Shown: positions 1 to 10,510 of the stretch, piece by piece | Numbering within the stretch: the stretch's first letter is position 1 | How the letters are laid out: each line of letters starts with the position of its first letter | From: Neisseriaceae bacterium JH1-16 | GTDB lineage: Bacteria > Pseudomonadota > Gammaproteobacteria > Burkholderiales > Chromobacteriaceae | NCBI GenBank assembly: GCA_025989215.1 | Contig: JAPDNP010000001.1 | Span: forward strand, 620,001 to 684,000 | Length of the DNA stretch: 64,000 nucleotides | Direction: 5' to 3' | The notes under the pieces: model-generated | Told to the model about the DNA's origin: nothing | What the model saw: only the letters and a program-made list of their open reading frames with translations | The model's database searches: none | Made by a program: the position numbers and the translations under genes

Positions 1-115
1 CACCGAAGACGACGATCGCCGTGGTCAGGAAGACGTGCAAAAGCTCACCGACAAGGCCATCGTCGAAGTCGATAAGCTGCTGGCCGCCAAAGAAGCCGAA
101 TTGCTGGCGGTTTAA
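1..115 (+). CDS. frr: Ribosome recycling factor, C-terminal end (partial)
   Basis: Only the last 37 codons are present, read from base 2 to the TAA at 113-115. The translation starts [17 protein letters not shown] and ends KEAELLAV, which is the conserved C-terminal helix of ribosome recycling factor (the E. coli protein has DDDRRSQDDVQKLTD and KEAEL at the same place). The protein splits post-termination ribosomes together with EF-G in the cytoplasm. It is the first gene of the envelope operon here, with uppS starting 10 bases after its stop; the tsf-pyrH-frr-uppS order is usual in proteobacteria. The 5' part lies outside the window. Confidence 0.93.
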   Translation, partial: TEDDDRRGQEDVQKLTDKAIVEVDKLLAAKEAELLAV

Positions 116-125
116 GGAGCTCGGT

Positions 126-875
126 TTGTTCGGAAGCTCGACACAGGCGGTGCCCGAGGTGAAGCGGGTACCGCGCCATGTGGCCATTATCATGGATGGT
201 AATGGCCGCTGGGCTAAAAAGCGTTTCCTGCCCCGCGTTGCAGGCCACAAGCGTGGTCTCGAAGCGGTGCGGGAGACCGTTAAGGCCTGCAGCGAGATGG
301 GGGTGGAATACCTCACGCTGTTTGCTTTCTCCACCGAGAATTGGCGCCGTCCCGAGGACGAGGTGTCCTTTCTGATGGAGTTGTTCCTGCGCGCACTGGA
401 GAACGAAGTGGTGCGTCTAGGGCGAAACAATATCCGCCTGAAGGTGATCGGCTCGCGTGAGCGATTCTCTGCCGCGATCGGCGAGCGCATCGCCGCGGCC
501 GAGGCGAGCACCGCCGCCAACACCGGCCTGACGCTGACCATCGCCGCCGATTACGGCGGTCGCTGGGACATCATGCAGGCCGCCAACCAGCTGTTGGCCG
601 AAGGCTGCACCGAACTGACCGAAGAAGCCTTGAGTGGTCGCCTGTCGATGGCGTACGCTCCGGAGCCGGATCTGTTCATTCGCACCGGCGGTGAAGTGCG
701 CATCAGCAACTTCCTGCTCTGGCAGCTCGCCTATACCGAATTACACTTCACCGATCTGCTCTGGCCGGACTTTGGGCCGGCCGCACTGGGTCAAGCCATC
801 TCCTCCTACCAATGCCGCGAGCGTCGCTTCGGCCGGACCAGCGAACAGCTGCCGGACGGCGAGCGCCGCAGCTGA
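126..875 (+). CDS. uppS: Undecaprenyl diphosphate synthase
   Basis: Cytoplasmic cis-prenyltransferase that condenses isopentenyl units onto farnesyl diphosphate to make the C55 lipid carrier for peptidoglycan and O-antigen. The protein is 249 residues with this start, close to the usual 250. The signature [16 protein letters not shown] lies at residues 18-33, with the catalytic Asp at 24; FSTENWRRP and the C-terminal [15 protein letters not shown] substrate-binding motifs follow. The start is read as TTG at 126 because AAGGAG at 114-119 sits six bases upstream, partly inside the frr stop region, and no ATG falls between there and the first conserved residue; the longer open frame back to 21 overlaps frr out of frame. 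Followed six bases later by cdsA. Confidence 0.95.
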   Translation: MFGSSTQAVPEVKRVPRHVAIIMDGNGRWAKKRFLPRVAGHKRGLEAVRETVKACSEMGVEYLTLFAFSTENWRRPEDEVSFLMELFLRALENEVVRLGRNNIRLKVIGSRERFSAAIGERIAAAEASTAANTGLTLTIAADYGGRWDIMQAANQLLAEGCTELTEEALSGRLSMAYAPEPDLFIRTGGEVRISNFLLWQLAYTELHFTDLLWPDFGPAALGQAISSYQCRERRFGRTSEQLPDGERRS

Positions 876-881
876 GCCTAC

Positions 882-1682
882 ATGCTAAGAACACGCGTTC
901 TGACCGCGCTGGTCCTGCTGCCGCTGATGCTGGCGGCGCTGTTCCGCTTTCCTCCGCTCGCCTGGACGGGTTTCTCTGCGCTGATCGCCGGCCTGGCCCT
1001 CTGGGAATACACCCGGATGACCGGCATGAAGGACGCCGCCAAGTGGTCCTATCTGGCGGCCAGCGCGGTGCTGGCGGGGGCTGCCTGGAAGTTTGACTAC
1101 CGGATGGGACTGGTCGAGCACCTGCTGGTGCTGGCATTCTGGCTGGTAATCGCGCCGCTTTGGCTAGTAAAGCGCTGGAAGCTGCAGGAAGGACTGCTGG
1201 CACGGCTGCTCGGCTGGCTGTTGATGTTCCCCGCTTGGTTTGCCCTGCTCGAATGGCGGCCGGTGCCGCAGGCCGGCTTGCAGTTGCTATCGCTGATGGC
1301 GCTGGTCTGGGTCGCCGATATTGCCGCCTACTTTGCCGGCAAGGCCTTCGGTCGCCGCAAGCTAGCACCGGCAATCAGCCCCGGCAAGAGCTGGGAAGGG
1401 GTGTTCGGTGCAGTGTTCGCGGTGGCGCTCTATAGCGTGCTGGTCAATCATTTGGGTTGGGTGCCGTTTGCCATCAGTGACTGGTTGTTACTGCCGGTGG
1501 CGGTGGCGCTGACTGCCGTCAGCGTCGTCGGCGACCTGCTCGAGTCGTGGTTCAAGCGCGGCGCAGGCATCAAGGACAGTAGTGCGCTGCTGCCGGGGCA
1601 TGGTGGGGTATACGACCGCATCGATAGCCTGATTGCGGTACTTGCCGTTGCCAATGCATTGTCGGTGTTGGTTCGCTTCTAG
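882..1682 (+). CDS. cdsA: Phosphatidate cytidylyltransferase
   Basis: Integral inner-membrane enzyme that makes CDP-diacylglycerol from phosphatidic acid and CTP, the branch point for all phospholipids. 266 residues, several hydrophobic helices (e.g. RTRVLTALVLLPLMLAALF at the N-terminus and LLMFPAWFALLEW mid-protein). The family signature is complete near the C-terminus: SWFKRGAGIKDSSALLPGHG followed by GVYDRIDSL, with the SPGKSWEG motif about 60 residues earlier. Starts six bases after uppS and ends ten bases before dxr, so almost certainly one transcript. Confidence 0.96.
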   Translation: MLRTRVLTALVLLPLMLAALFRFPPLAWTGFSALIAGLALWEYTRMTGMKDAAKWSYLAASAVLAGAAWKFDYRMGLVEHLLVLAFWLVIAPLWLVKRWKLQEGLLARLLGWLLMFPAWFALLEWRPVPQAGLQLLSLMALVWVADIAAYFAGKAFGRRKLAPAISPGKSWEGVFGAVFAVALYSVLVNHLGWVPFAISDWLLLPVAVALTAVSVVGDLLESWFKRGAGIKDSSALLPGHGGVYDRIDSLIAVLAVANALSVLVRF

Positions 1683-1691
1683 AAAGCATTC

Positions 1692-2870
1692 ATGAAACCG
1701 CAAGGAATCACTCTGCTCGGGGCGACCGGCAGCATCGGTGTCAATACGCTCGATGTCGTTGCCCGTCACCCTGATCGTTATCGCGTCGTCGCGCTGACCG
1801 GCCACCGCCAGGTCGATCGGCTGTACGAACAATGTCTCGCGTTTGCACCGGCCGTTGCTGTCGTTGCCGATGCGACCGCAGCGGCGGCGTTGACGGCGCG
1901 TTTGCGCTCGGCTGGCAGTCGCACCGAGGTGTGGCATGGGCCGGCAGCGCTGGAAGAGGTTGCCCGACTCCCCGAGGCCGACATGGTGATGTCGGCGATC
2001 GTCGGCGCGGCCGGTCTTCGGCCAACCTTGGCGGCCGCGCATGCCGGCAAACGCGTGTTGCTTGCCAACAAGGAGGCGCTAGTTGTCTCCGGTCGTTTGT
2101 TTATCGATGCCGTCCAAAAGGGCGGCGCCGAATTGTTGCCGGTCGATAGCGAACACAATGCGATTTTCCAATCGCTGCCGCATGGTTATGCCGGCGACCT
2201 CGACAAGGCGGGCGTCAGTAAACTGATTCTGACCGCCTCCGGCGGACCATTCCGCCAGCTGCCGTTCGAGGCGATGCGTCACGTCAGTGCCGACGATGCC
2301 TGCCGTCACCCGAACTGGGTGATGGGGCGCAAGATCTCGGTCGACTCTGCCTCCTTGATGAACAAGGGGCTGGAGGTCATCGAGGCGCACTGGCTGTTCA
2401 ACGCGCCGGCCGAGCGGATCGACGTGGTGGTGCATCCGCAAAGCGTGATCCACTCGATGGTCCAATACGTCGACGGCTCGGTGGTGGCACAGCTGGGCTC
2501 GCCCGACATGCGCACACCGATTGCCTACGCGATGTCCTGGCCGGAGCGTATCGACGCGGGCGTCAAGCCGCTCGACTTCACGGCTCTGTCTGGCTTGAGC
2601 TTCGAGGCACCGGATCTGCAGCGTTTCCCCTGCCTGCAATTGGCCTTCGATGCACTGGCCGCTGCCGGCGATGCCCCGGCGGTGCTCAATGCCGCCAACG
2701 AGGTCGCGGTGGCCGCCTTCCTTGACGGGCGCATCGGCTTTCTCGACATTGCCAGGGTGGTGGCCGATACGCTGGATGGCGTGTCGCTGTCCGCCAGCCC
2801 GGATCTTGATTCCCTTCTTCAGCGCGATGCCGAAGCGCGCGTCTTTGCCAGGAGCTGCATCGCCACATGA
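1692..2870 (+). CDS. dxr: 1-deoxy-D-xylulose-5-phosphate reductoisomerase
   Basis: Second step of the MEP isoprenoid pathway: rearranges and reduces DXP to methylerythritol phosphate with NADPH; the products feed UppS upstream in the same operon. 392 residues. Visible motifs: [14 protein letters not shown] nucleotide-binding loop at residues 10-23, [10 protein letters not shown], the metal/substrate loop [21 protein letters not shown], and [20 protein letters not shown] followed by [11 protein letters not shown]. The last codons overlap the start of rseP by four bases (ATGA), indicating translational coupling. An uptake-like word copy lies inside at 2017-2025. Confidence 0.97.
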   Translation: MKPQGITLLGATGSIGVNTLDVVARHPDRYRVVALTGHRQVDRLYEQCLAFAPAVAVVADATAAAALTARLRSAGSRTEVWHGPAALEEVARLPEADMVMSAIVGAAGLRPTLAAAHAGKRVLLANKEALVVSGRLFIDAVQKGGAELLPVDSEHNAIFQSLPHGYAGDLDKAGVSKLILTASGGPFRQLPFEAMRHVSADDACRHPNWVMGRKISVDSASLMNKGLEVIEAHWLFNAPAERIDVVVHPQSVIHSMVQYVDGSVVAQLGSPDMRTPIAYAMSWPERIDAGVKPLDFTALSGLSFEAPDLQRFPCLQLAFDALAAAGDAPAVLNAANEVAVAAFLDGRIGFLDIARVVADTLDGVSLSASPDLDSLLQRDAEARVFARSCIAT

Positions 2871-4210
2871 TCACGCTGCTCGCCTTCATCGTCGCCATCG
2901 GTGTTCTGGTCACTATCCACGAGCTGGGGCATTACACCGTGGCCCGCTGGTGCGGGGTGAAGGTGTTGCGGTTCTCGATCGGTTTCGGCAAGCCCTTGCT
3001 GACGATCCGTCGTGGCGATACCGACTGGACGATCTGCCCGATTCCGCTGGGCGGCTACGTGCGGATGCTCGACGAGCGTGAAGGCAACGTCGACCCCGCC
3101 GAGCGTCACCTTGCCTTCAACAATCAATCTGTCTGGAAGCGCATCGCCATCGTTGTGGCGGGGCCGATCGCCAACCTGTTGTTGGCCGTACTGCTCTACT
3201 GGGTGGTGCTGATCGGCGGGGTGACCCTGGTCAAGCCCTGGGTCGGCACGGTCGTGCCGCAGACACTGGGAATGCAGTCGGGCTTTCAGTCTGGCGACAA
3301 GCTGCTTTCGGTTAACGGCGTCCCCGTCTTCGACTGGCAGGCTGCGCGCATGGCGATCGTCGAGCAGTTGGCCGAAGACGGCCGGGCAAGAGTCGCTGTG
3401 CAAACCGCAAGTGGCACTCGCGTCGAGCGCCGGGTTGACCTGACTTCCAGCCCCAAGGAGCAGGATGATGTGCTGTCCGAGGGCAATCTGGGCTTGATGC
3501 CGCAGCGCTATCTGCCGCAGATCGGGGCGCTCGAAGAGGGTGGGGTGGCCGAGAAGGCCGGCTTCCGCGTTGGTGACAAGTTGCTGTCGGCCGATGGCAA
3601 GCCACTGTCTGGCTGGGAGTCGTGGGTTGAGCTGGTCTACAACAGCCCGGGCAAAGAGCTCAAGGTCGAAGTGCTGCGCGATGGCATGCCTCAAGTCCTG
3701 AGCGTGCGCCCGGCCAGCGTCGAGCGTAACGGTGAAACCATCGGTCGAATCGGCGCGGCTCCGCAGGCAGATACCGCCTGGAATGAGCAACTTAAGTTCG
3801 AACACCGCGAAGGCTTCTTCGCAGCCGGCCGCCATGCCTTCGCCCGCACTTGGGAAACTGCCTCGCTAAGCTTGAAATTTGTCGGGCGGATGATTACCGG
3901 AGCCGCTTCGGTGAACCATCTGTCCGGGCCGTTGACTATTGCTGATGTCGCGGGCCAGACGGCCCGGGTCGGCCTGACTTCCTATCTCGAATTCCTGGCG
4001 TTGATCAGCATTAGTATTGGCGTGCTTAATCTGCTGCCAATACCGGTTCTGGATGGTGGGCACTTAATGTATTATGTCGCGGAGCTGATCAGGGGGCGTC
4101 CACTGAGCGAACGCGCTCAGCTTCTCGGGCAAAAGGTCGGTTTCGCTCTATTGGCCATGATTATGGCCGTGGCTTTGCTCAACGATTTCAGCCGCCTGTT
4201 TGGGGGTTAA
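2867..4210 (+). CDS. rseP: Site-2 intramembrane zinc protease RseP
   Basis: Inner-membrane protease that cuts anti-sigma factors of the envelope stress response and removes leftover signal peptides. 447 residues. The zinc motif HELGH is at residues 18-22 in the first transmembrane helix, and the second metal-binding motif [16 protein letters not shown] is near the C-terminus. Two PDZ domains lie between, the second recognisable around [19 protein letters not shown]. Overlaps the dxr stop by four bases. The bamA start codon is 10 bases past its stop. Length and order match the family. Confidence 0.96.
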   Translation: MITLLAFIVAIGVLVTIHELGHYTVARWCGVKVLRFSIGFGKPLLTIRRGDTDWTICPIPLGGYVRMLDEREGNVDPAERHLAFNNQSVWKRIAIVVAGPIANLLLAVLLYWVVLIGGVTLVKPWVGTVVPQTLGMQSGFQSGDKLLSVNGVPVFDWQAARMAIVEQLAEDGRARVAVQTASGTRVERRVDLTSSPKEQDDVLSEGNLGLMPQRYLPQIGALEEGGVAEKAGFRVGDKLLSADGKPLSGWESWVELVYNSPGKELKVEVLRDGMPQVLSVRPASVERNGETIGRIGAAPQADTAWNEQLKFEHREGFFAAGRHAFARTWETASLSLKFVGRMITGAASVNHLSGPLTIADVAGQTARVGLTSYLEFLALISISIGVLNLLPIPVLDGGHLMYYVAELIRGRPLSERAQLLGQKVGFALLAMIMAVALLNDFSRLFGG

Positions 4211-4220
4211 GTACTTACTT

Positions 4221-6509
4221 ATGCGAATTAAATTTCTTGCCGCCGCTGTTGCGGGACTTTCTCTTTCCGCCGCAGCGTGGGCAGTCAATCCGTTTGTCAT
4301 CAAGGACATCCGCGTAGAAGGCTTACAGCGCACCGAACCAGGCACGGTATTCAACTACCTGCCGATGAAGGTGGGCGACACCTTTACCGACGCCAAGGCT
4401 CAACAGGCGATCAAAGCCCTGTTCGATACCGGCTTCTTCGACGATGTCCGCGTCGAGTCGGAGGGGCAGAACGTAATCCTGTCTGTCACAGAGCGCCCGG
4501 TCATCACGCAACTGACGATCAATGGCTCGCGCGAATTCGACAAGGAACAGATCAAGAAATCGTTGCGCAGCAATGGCTTCGCCGAGTCGCTCGTGTTCGA
4601 CCAGTCGCTGCTTGATCAGGCCGTCCAGGCACTCAAGCGCGAATACTTCAGCCGCGGCAAGTACTCGGTAGAGATTACCCCGAACGTGACCAAGCTGGAG
4701 CGCAACCGTGTCGCTGTCACGCTCGACATCACCGAGGGCGTAACCGCCAAGATCAAGGAAATCCGCATCGTCGGTGCCAAGGCCTTCTCGCAAAGCGATC
4801 TGCTCGACCAGTTCGCACTGACCGAGGGCGGCTGGCTGTCGTGGATTACCAAGGACAACCAGTACTCCAAGCAGAAGCTGCAGGGCGACTTGGAGAAGCT
4901 CAAGGCCTTCTACCAGAACCAGGGTTACCTCGAATTCAATATCGATTCGACCCAGGTATCGATCAGCCCGGACAAGGAATCGGTCTACCTGACCGTCAAT
5001 GTCAACGAAGGCAAGCGCTACACCGTTGGCGACCTGAAATTCGGTGGCGACCTGAAGGTGCCGGAAGACGAGCTGCGCAAGTTGTTGACGATCAAGACCG
5101 GCGACGTGTTCAGCCGCGAGAAGATCAACGAATCGGTCACCGCAATCAGCGACCGGCTCGGCAACGACGGCTACGCCTTTGCCAACGTGAATGCCGTGCC
5201 GGAGATCGACCGCGAACATGACAAGGCCTCGTTTACCTTCTTCATCGACCCTGGCCGCAAGACCTATGTTCGCAAGATCAACATCACCGGCAACACTAAG
5301 ACGCGCGATGAAGTAATCCGTCGCGAGATGCGTCAGGTGGAAGGCGCGCCGTACGCGGCCGACAAGGTTAAGCGCTCGAAGGAGCGGGCACAGCTGCTCG
5401 GCTACTTCGATGAGGTCAACATCGAGACCCCGGCTGTGACGGATACCCCAGACCAGGTCGACATGAATGTGGCGGTGAAAGAACGCCCGACCGGCAGCAT
5501 CTCTGCCGGTGTCGGCTTCGTGCAGGGCGAAGGCCTCCAGCTTTCGGCCAACATCTCGCAGACCAATATCTTCGGTTCGGGTAAGGCGGCGACGATCGGT
5601 TTCTCGACCGGCAAGGCGAACAAGTTTGCCAATATCTCGTTCACCGACCCGTACTTCACACCGGACGGCGTCAGCATCGGTTACGACCTGTACTACAAGG
5701 TCTATGACCCGAATGCGATCAGCCTGAGTGCATACAAGACCAACACCCTTGGCGCAGCGATGCGCTTTGGCGTGCCGATCACCGAGCACGACCGGATCAA
5801 CTTCAGCATCGGTGCCGAAAACACCGATGTGACGACCTACGACAGTAGTCCACAGCGCTATATCGACTTCGTCAATAAGTACGGCAATCGCAACACCACG
5901 CTGCTGGGCACCGTAGGTTGGTCGCGTGATACCCGTGATAGCGCCTTGTGGCCGACCCGCGGCGGTGTATTGCGCACCAACCTCGACACCGGCATGCCGG
6001 GCGGCGACATCCAGTACTACCGCCTGACCGGTCAGGATACCTGGTACTTCCCGCTGTCGAAGACCTTCACCCTGATGCTGAACGGCGAGGCCGGCTTTGT
6101 GAACGGGTACGGCAAGACCCCGGACGTGCCGTTCTTCCAGAACTTCTACATCGGCGGTATCGGCTCGGTGCGCGGCTTCGACAACGGCAGTATCGGCCCG
6201 AAAGACACCAACGGCGACTACCTCGGTGGTACGCGCAAGCTGATTGCCAACGCCGAACTGCTGTTCCCGTTCCCGGGTATGAAGGACAGCAAGTCGGTAC
6301 GCACCAGCTTCTTCGCCGACGCCGGTTCCTTGTGGGATACCGTGACCCCAGGCAGCTCGGCCAGCTCGGAGATCCGTTATTCCGCTGGTGCCGCAGTGAC
6401 TTGGCTGTCGCCGGTGGGCCCGATGAAGTTCAGTTATGCTGTGCCGCTGAAGAAGCAGGATGGCGACAAACTGCAGCGCTTCCAGTTCCAGCTGGGTACG
6501 GTGTTCTGA
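4221..6509 (+). CDS. bamA: Outer membrane protein assembly factor BamA
   Basis: Omp85 core of the BAM complex that folds beta-barrel proteins into the outer membrane. 762 residues from the ATG at 4221, which gives a clean signal peptide MRIKFLAAAVAGLSLSAAAWA cut before VNPFVIKDIRVEGLQRTE; a TTG 21 bases earlier overlaps rseP and would spoil this signal. Five POTRA domains follow over about residues 22-420, then a 16-strand barrel. The lid-lock motif VRGFDNGSIGP and a C-terminal strand ending in Phe (FQFQLGTVF) are present. The neighbouring skp chaperone delivers its substrates. Confidence 0.97.
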   Translation: MRIKFLAAAVAGLSLSAAAWAVNPFVIKDIRVEGLQRTEPGTVFNYLPMKVGDTFTDAKAQQAIKALFDTGFFDDVRVESEGQNVILSVTERPVITQLTINGSREFDKEQIKKSLRSNGFAESLVFDQSLLDQAVQALKREYFSRGKYSVEITPNVTKLERNRVAVTLDITEGVTAKIKEIRIVGAKAFSQSDLLDQFALTEGGWLSWITKDNQYSKQKLQGDLEKLKAFYQNQGYLEFNIDSTQVSISPDKESVYLTVNVNEGKRYTVGDLKFGGDLKVPEDELRKLLTIKTGDVFSREKINESVTAISDRLGNDGYAFANVNAVPEIDREHDKASFTFFIDPGRKTYVRKINITGNTKTRDEVIRREMRQVEGAPYAADKVKRSKERAQLLGYFDEVNIETPAVTDTPDQVDMNVAVKERPTGSISAGVGFVQGEGLQLSANISQTNIFGSGKAATIGFSTGKANKFANISFTDPYFTPDGVSIGYDLYYKVYDPNAISLSAYKTNTLGAAMRFGVPITEHDRINFSIGAENTDVTTYDSSPQRYIDFVNKYGNRNTTLLGTVGWSRDTRDSALWPTRGGVLRTNLDTGMPGGDIQYYRLTGQDTWYFPLSKTFTLMLNGEAGFVNGYGKTPDVPFFQNFYIGGIGSVRGFDNGSIGPKDTNGDYLGGTRKLIANAELLFPFPGMKDSKSVRTSFFADAGSLWDTVTPGSSASSEIRYSAGAAVTWLSPVGPMKFSYAVPLKKQDGDKLQRFQFQLGTVF

Positions 6510-6523
6510 TTTAGGAGAAGGTC

Positions 6524-7021
6524 ATGAAATTTGCCTTTGCGGGTGCTGGTTTGTTGATGGCGGCCCTGTCGGTGATGCCGCTGGCCGCTTCTGCGGCAGA
6601 CTTCAAACTGGGTTACGTCAATACCGAGCGCATCTTCCGCGAAGCGGCACCGGCCGTAGCGATCCAGAGGAAGTTGGAGAAGGAATTTGCGCCGCGCCGT
6701 GACGAACTGAAAAAGATGGAAGCACGCGCAAAAGACCTGGAAACGCAGCTGGCGCGCAGCAATCTGCCGACAGACGATCGCAAGAAGTACGACCGCGAAT
6801 ACGCTAGTCTCGACCGCGACTACCGTGCCCGTGCGCGCGAGTTGGCCGAAGACTACAATCAGCGGCGTAACGAGGAGTTCGCTTCCATCCAGGAGCGCGC
6901 CAACCGCATCGTCAAGCAGATCGCCGAGAAGGATCAGTACGATCTGATCCTGCAGGATTCGGTCTATGTGAATCCGAAGTACGATCTGACCAGCCGCATC
7001 CTGAAAGAACTCGAGAAGTAA
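6524..7021 (+). CDS. skp: Periplasmic chaperone Skp/OmpH
   Basis: 165-residue OmpH-family protein that binds unfolded outer-membrane proteins in the periplasm and hands them to BamA. Signal peptide over residues 1-25 ending ...PLAASAA, then DFKLGYVNTERIFREAAPA, the conserved N-terminal strand, and a long charged coiled-coil hairpin (repeated KLEKEF, KKMEARAKDLETQLA). AGGAGAAGG ribosome-binding site at about 6513. Fifteen bases from the bamA stop. A strong intrinsic terminator follows within 25 bases, which is unusual because lpxD continues the essential operon. Confidence 0.94.
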   Translation: MKFAFAGAGLLMAALSVMPLAASAADFKLGYVNTERIFREAAPAVAIQRKLEKEFAPRRDELKKMEARAKDLETQLARSNLPTDDRKKYDREYASLDRDYRARARELAEDYNQRRNEEFASIQERANRIVKQIAEKDQYDLILQDSVYVNPKYDLTSRILKELEK

Positions 7022-7043
7022 CCGTTTCACCGGATTACGGGAG

Positions 7044-7071
7044 AAGCCGACCCCGGGTCGGCTTTATTTTT
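7044..7071 (+). terminator. Intrinsic terminator between skp and lpxD
   Basis: AAGCCGAC (7044-7051) pairs with GTCGGCTT (7057-7064) around the loop CCCGG, followed by TATTTTT to 7071. The T-tract ends one base before the lpxD ATG at 7073, so the hairpin occupies the place where lpxD's leader and ribosome-binding site should be. Confidence 0.8.
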
Positions 7072-7072
7072 G

Positions 7073-8119
7073 ATGGCTTATACCCTGTCTGAGATTGTTG
7101 CCCGACTGGGCGGCGAATATCGCGGCGCCGACGTGGCGGTCGATCGGCTTGCGCCGCTCGATAGTGCCGGCGCACGCGAGTTGAGCTTCGTGTCGAATGC
7201 CAAGTACCGCAAGCAGGTGGAAGACACTGCGGCTGCCGCGCTGATCGTGGCACCGGATCTGGCCGAACTGGCGGGCGAGCGCCCGCTAATTGTCACTGCC
7301 GATCCGTATCTGTATTTTGCCCGCGTGGCAACGCTGTTTCACCCGGTGCCGCAAGCGGTGGCCGGCATCCACGCCAGTGCGGTGGTGGGCGAGGGCAGTA
7401 CCATCGGCGAAGGCAGCGAGCTGCGCGAACACGTCAGCGTCGGTCGCAATGTGGTGATCGGCGAGCGTTGCCGGCTGCTGCCGGGTGCGGTCGTTGGCGA
7501 CGACTGCGTGCTCGGCGACGATGTGACGCTGTACCCGAATGTGTCGCTGTATCACGGCTGCGTACTGGGTTCGCGGGTGACCGTGCATTCCGGCGCTGTG
7601 ATCGGTGCCGATGGCTTCGGCCTCGCCTGGGCGAAGGATCACTGGTTCAAGATCCCGCAGACCGGCCGTGTGCTGATCGCCGACGACGTCGAGATCGGTG
7701 CCAATACCACCGTCGACCGCGGTGCGTTGGCGGATACGGTGATCGCCAACGGTGCCAAGATCGATAACCTGGTGCAAGTCGCGCATAACGTGCAGATCGG
7801 CGCGCACTCCGCGATCGCCGGCTGCGTCGGCATTGCCGGCAGCACCAAGATCGGCGCCTATTGCACCATCGGCGGCGCCGCGATGTTCGTCGGCCACGTC
7901 GAGGTGGCCGATAAGACTTTCATCGGCGGCGGCACCCTGGTTTCCAAGTCGATCAAGACTCCTGGGCATTACGCCTCGTCTTTCCCGCTATCCACTCACA
8001 AGGAGTGGGTAAGCAATGCGGTGCATTTGCGCCATCTGAACGATATGGCCAAGCGGCTCAAGACGCTTGAGCGCAAGCTGGCCGACCTGAAAAATAAAGA
8101 GGAAGACAATCATGACTGA
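7073..8119 (+). CDS. lpxD: UDP-3-O-(3-hydroxyacyl)glucosamine N-acyltransferase
   Basis: Third enzyme of lipid A synthesis; adds the N-linked hydroxyacyl chain from acyl-ACP. 348 residues: an N-terminal uridine-binding region ([20 protein letters not shown]), a left-handed beta-helix of hexapeptide repeats (e.g. [20 protein letters not shown]), the catalytic His in [11 protein letters not shown], and a C-terminal helix. The ATG at 7073 is the best start by homology of [15 protein letters not shown], but no Shine-Dalgarno sequence precedes it, only the T-tract of the terminator. The end overlaps fabZ by eight bases. Confidence 0.96.
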   Translation: MAYTLSEIVARLGGEYRGADVAVDRLAPLDSAGARELSFVSNAKYRKQVEDTAAAALIVAPDLAELAGERPLIVTADPYLYFARVATLFHPVPQAVAGIHASAVVGEGSTIGEGSELREHVSVGRNVVIGERCRLLPGAVVGDDCVLGDDVTLYPNVSLYHGCVLGSRVTVHSGAVIGADGFGLAWAKDHWFKIPQTGRVLIADDVEIGANTTVDRGALADTVIANGAKIDNLVQVAHNVQIGAHSAIAGCVGIAGSTKIGAYCTIGGAAMFVGHVEVADKTFIGGGTLVSKSIKTPGHYASSFPLSTHKEWVSNAVHLRHLNDMAKRLKTLERKLADLKNKEEDNHD

Positions 8120-8561
8120 AGCGGTAAACATCGACGTACGCGAGATCATGAGCTACGTGCCGCATCGTTACCCGTTCCTGCTGGTTGACCGGGTGGTCGA
8201 GTTCGAAGCCGATAAACGCCTGAAGGCGATCAAGAACGTTACGATCAACGAACCGTTCTTCATGGGCCACTTCGAGAACTATCCGGTAATGCCGGGCGTG
8301 CTGATCATCGAAGCGCTGGCACAGGCATCGGGCATCCTGTCGATCAAGAGCTTGGGCGGCCGTGCCGAGAACGAGATCTACTTCTTCGTCGGCATTGACA
8401 ATGCCCGCTTCAAGCGTCAGGTGGTGCCGGGCGATCAACTGGTCCTGGAGGTGGCGCTGCTGCAACAGAAGCGCGGCATTGCCAAGTATTCGGCTCGTGC
8501 GCTGGTCGACGGCCAAGTAGCCTGCGAAGCCGAAATCATGTGCGCCAAGCGGGAGGTTTAA
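8112..8561 (+). CDS. fabZ: 3-hydroxyacyl-ACP dehydratase FabZ
   Basis: Cytoplasmic hot-dog-fold dehydratase of fatty acid elongation, competing with LpxA and LpxD for hydroxyacyl-ACP, which is why it sits among them. 149 residues. Motifs: [16 protein letters not shown] near residues 17-32, and the active-site block [20 protein letters not shown] with catalytic His53 and Glu67. Its ATG overlaps the lpxD stop by eight bases; lpxA begins three bases after its TAA. Confidence 0.97.
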   Translation: MTEAVNIDVREIMSYVPHRYPFLLVDRVVEFEADKRLKAIKNVTINEPFFMGHFENYPVMPGVLIIEALAQASGILSIKSLGGRAENEIYFFVGIDNARFKRQVVPGDQLVLEVALLQQKRGIAKYSARALVDGQVACEAEIMCAKREV

Positions 8562-8563
8562 CA

Positions 8564-9337
8564 ATGGCGATTCATTCGACGGCCGTAGTCGATCCGCGTG
8601 CGGAGTTGGCGGACGACGTCGAGGTCGGTGCGTATTCGATCATCGGCCCGAACGTGAAGATCGACTCCGGCACCTGGATCGGCCCGCACGTGGTGGTCGA
8701 AGGGCATACCACCATCGGCAAGGACAACCGGATTTTCCAGTTCTGCTCGATGGGCGCGATGCCGCAAGACAAGAAGTACGCCGGCGAGCCGACTCGGCTA
8801 GTGATCGGTGACCGCAACACCATCCGTGAATTCTGCACCTTCAACCTGGGTACCGCTCAGGACGAAGGCGTGACCAGCGTCGGCGACGACAATTGGATCA
8901 TGGCGTATGTGCATCTGGCTCACGACTGCCGCGTCGGCAACAACACCATCTTCGCCAACAATGCATCGCTGGCTGGTCATGTGACCATCGAAGACTGGGT
9001 GATCCTCGGTGGCTTCTCGACCGTGCATCAGTTCTGCGTGGTCGGTAAACACTCGATGCTGGCATTCACCGCCGCGGTGGCTCAGGATGTGCCGCCCTAC
9101 GTGATGGCAGCAGGTAACCGCGCGGTGCCGGCCGGCATCAACAGCGAAGGGTTGAAGCGCCGCGGCTTCACGCCCGAGGCGATCCGTAACATCAAGAACG
9201 CCTACAAGACGCTGTACCGTCAGGGCCTGAGCTACGACGACGCCAAGGCGGCGATCATCGCGCAGGCGGCCGAGCACGAGGAGCTGCAGCTGTTCGTCGA
9301 CTTCTTCGCCAAATCGCAACGGGGTGTGATCCGCTAA
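8564..9337 (+). CDS. lpxA: UDP-N-acetylglucosamine O-acyltransferase
   Basis: First step of lipid A synthesis, moving a hydroxyacyl chain from ACP to UDP-GlcNAc. 257 residues, trimeric left-handed beta-helix with hexapeptide repeats from residue 1 to about 190 ([20 protein letters not shown] and onwards), the conserved [14 protein letters not shown] segment carrying the catalytic His, and a C-terminal helical domain. The start at 8564 is set by GGGAGG at 8551-8556; the open frame back to 8540 overlaps fabZ. lpxB starts three bases after its stop. Confidence 0.97.
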   Translation: MAIHSTAVVDPRAELADDVEVGAYSIIGPNVKIDSGTWIGPHVVVEGHTTIGKDNRIFQFCSMGAMPQDKKYAGEPTRLVIGDRNTIREFCTFNLGTAQDEGVTSVGDDNWIMAYVHLAHDCRVGNNTIFANNASLAGHVTIEDWVILGGFSTVHQFCVVGKHSMLAFTAAVAQDVPPYVMAAGNRAVPAGINSEGLKRRGFTPEAIRNIKNAYKTLYRQGLSYDDAKAAIIAQAAEHEELQLFVDFFAKSQRGVIR

Positions 9338-9340
9338 ATC

Positions 9341-10510
9341 ATGGCCGAAACGTTGTTTCGCAAGCCGGGTGCGCTGAAGGTTGCAATGGTTGCGGGTGAG
9401 GCGTCCGGCGATATGCTGGGTGCTCACCTGATCAATGCGATCCGCGTACGCCATCCAAACGTCGAGTTCGCCGGCATCGGCGGGCCAAGGATGGAGGCAC
9501 AGGGCTTTACCAGTCAGGTACAGCAGGAAAAGCTGGCAGTGCGCGGTTACTGGGAAGTGATCCGTAACTTGTCCGAGCTGCTGGGCATCCGCCGCCGCCT
9601 CAAGTCGACCTTGCTGGCCGAAAAGCCAGATGTGTTCATCGGCGTCGATGCTCCGGACTTTAATCTGGACCTGGAAGGCGCACTCAAACGCTCCGGCATT
9701 CCGACCGTGCACTACGTCAGCCCTTCGGTGTATGCCTGGCGGGCCGAACGGGTGCACAAGATCGGCAAGATGGTGAACCGGGTGCTGTGCCTGTTCCCGA
9801 TGGAGCCGCCGCTCTATCAGGCCGCCGGCGTGCCGGTCAGCTTCGTCGGCCATCCGTTGGCCAGCGAGATCCCGCTGGAGCCGGACAAGCGTGCGATGCG
9901 CGAGCAGTTAGGTCTGCCGCGCGAAGCACCGGTATTCGCTTTGTTGCCGGGCAGCCGGGTAAGCGAGCTCGACTATATGGCGCCGGTGTATATCGAGACG
10001 GCTCGTCTGTTGCTACAGCGCTTTCCGGATGCCCAATTCCTGGTGCCTCTGGCGACCCGCGCCACCCGCGACCGCTTCGATGCACTGCTGACCCAGCACG
10101 ACGGGTGGGAGCTGCCGATCCGCAAGATGATCGGTCATGCGCAGATGGCGATGATCGCGAGCGATGTGGTGCTGGTCACCAGCGGCACGGCCACGCTCGA
10201 AGTGGCGCTGACCAAACGGCCGATGGTGATCAGCTACAAGATCTCGGCGATGACCTACCGCATGGTCAAGCGCAAGCTGAAGGTGCCGTATGTGGGGCTG
10301 CCCAACATCCTGCTCGGTGAGAAGCTGGTGCCGGAACTGCTGCAGTACGATGCGACAGCGGAGAAGCTGGCGGCCGAATTGGAGCGTATCTATCACGACC
10401 GCGACTATCAGGACATGCTGACCGAACGCTTCACCCAACTACATCTGGAGCTGAAACAGGACACCGCGGCCTTGGCCGCCCAGGCGGTGTTGGAGGTGGC
10501 GGGATGCTGA
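9341..10510 (+). CDS. lpxB: Lipid A disaccharide synthase
   Basis: GT19 glycosyltransferase that joins lipid X and UDP-diacylglucosamine into the lipid A disaccharide at the inner membrane. 389 residues. Conserved motifs: [16 protein letters not shown] at residues 15-30, [37 protein letters not shown], and [20 protein letters not shown] near residue 285. Its stop overlaps rnhB (ATGCTGA), the common lpxB-rnhB coupling. Confidence 0.97.
   Translation: MAETLFRKPGALKVAMVAGEASGDMLGAHLINAIRVRHPNVEFAGIGGPRMEAQGFTSQVQQEKLAVRGYWEVIRNLSELLGIRRRLKSTLLAEKPDVFIGVDAPDFNLDLEGALKRSGIPTVHYVSPSVYAWRAERVHKIGKMVNRVLCLFPMEPPLYQAAGVPVSFVGHPLASEIPLEPDKRAMREQLGLPREAPVFALLPGSRVSELDYMAPVYIETARLLLQRFPDAQFLVPLATRATRDRFDALLTQHDGWELPIRKMIGHAQMAMIASDVVLVTSGTATLEVALTKRPMVISYKISAMTYRMVKRKLKVPYVGLPNILLGEKLVPELLQYDATAEKLAAELERIYHDRDYQDMLTERFTQLHLELKQDTAALAAQAVLEVAGC

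Noticed and set aside
21-125. Upstream ATG-like start for uppS at 21
   Set aside because: It overlaps frr in another frame and the encoded residues do not resemble UppS; TTG at 126 with AAGGAG fits.
4323-5789. Open frame of 488 codons on the minus strand
   Set aside because: Antisense shadow of bamA, which has complete family motifs.
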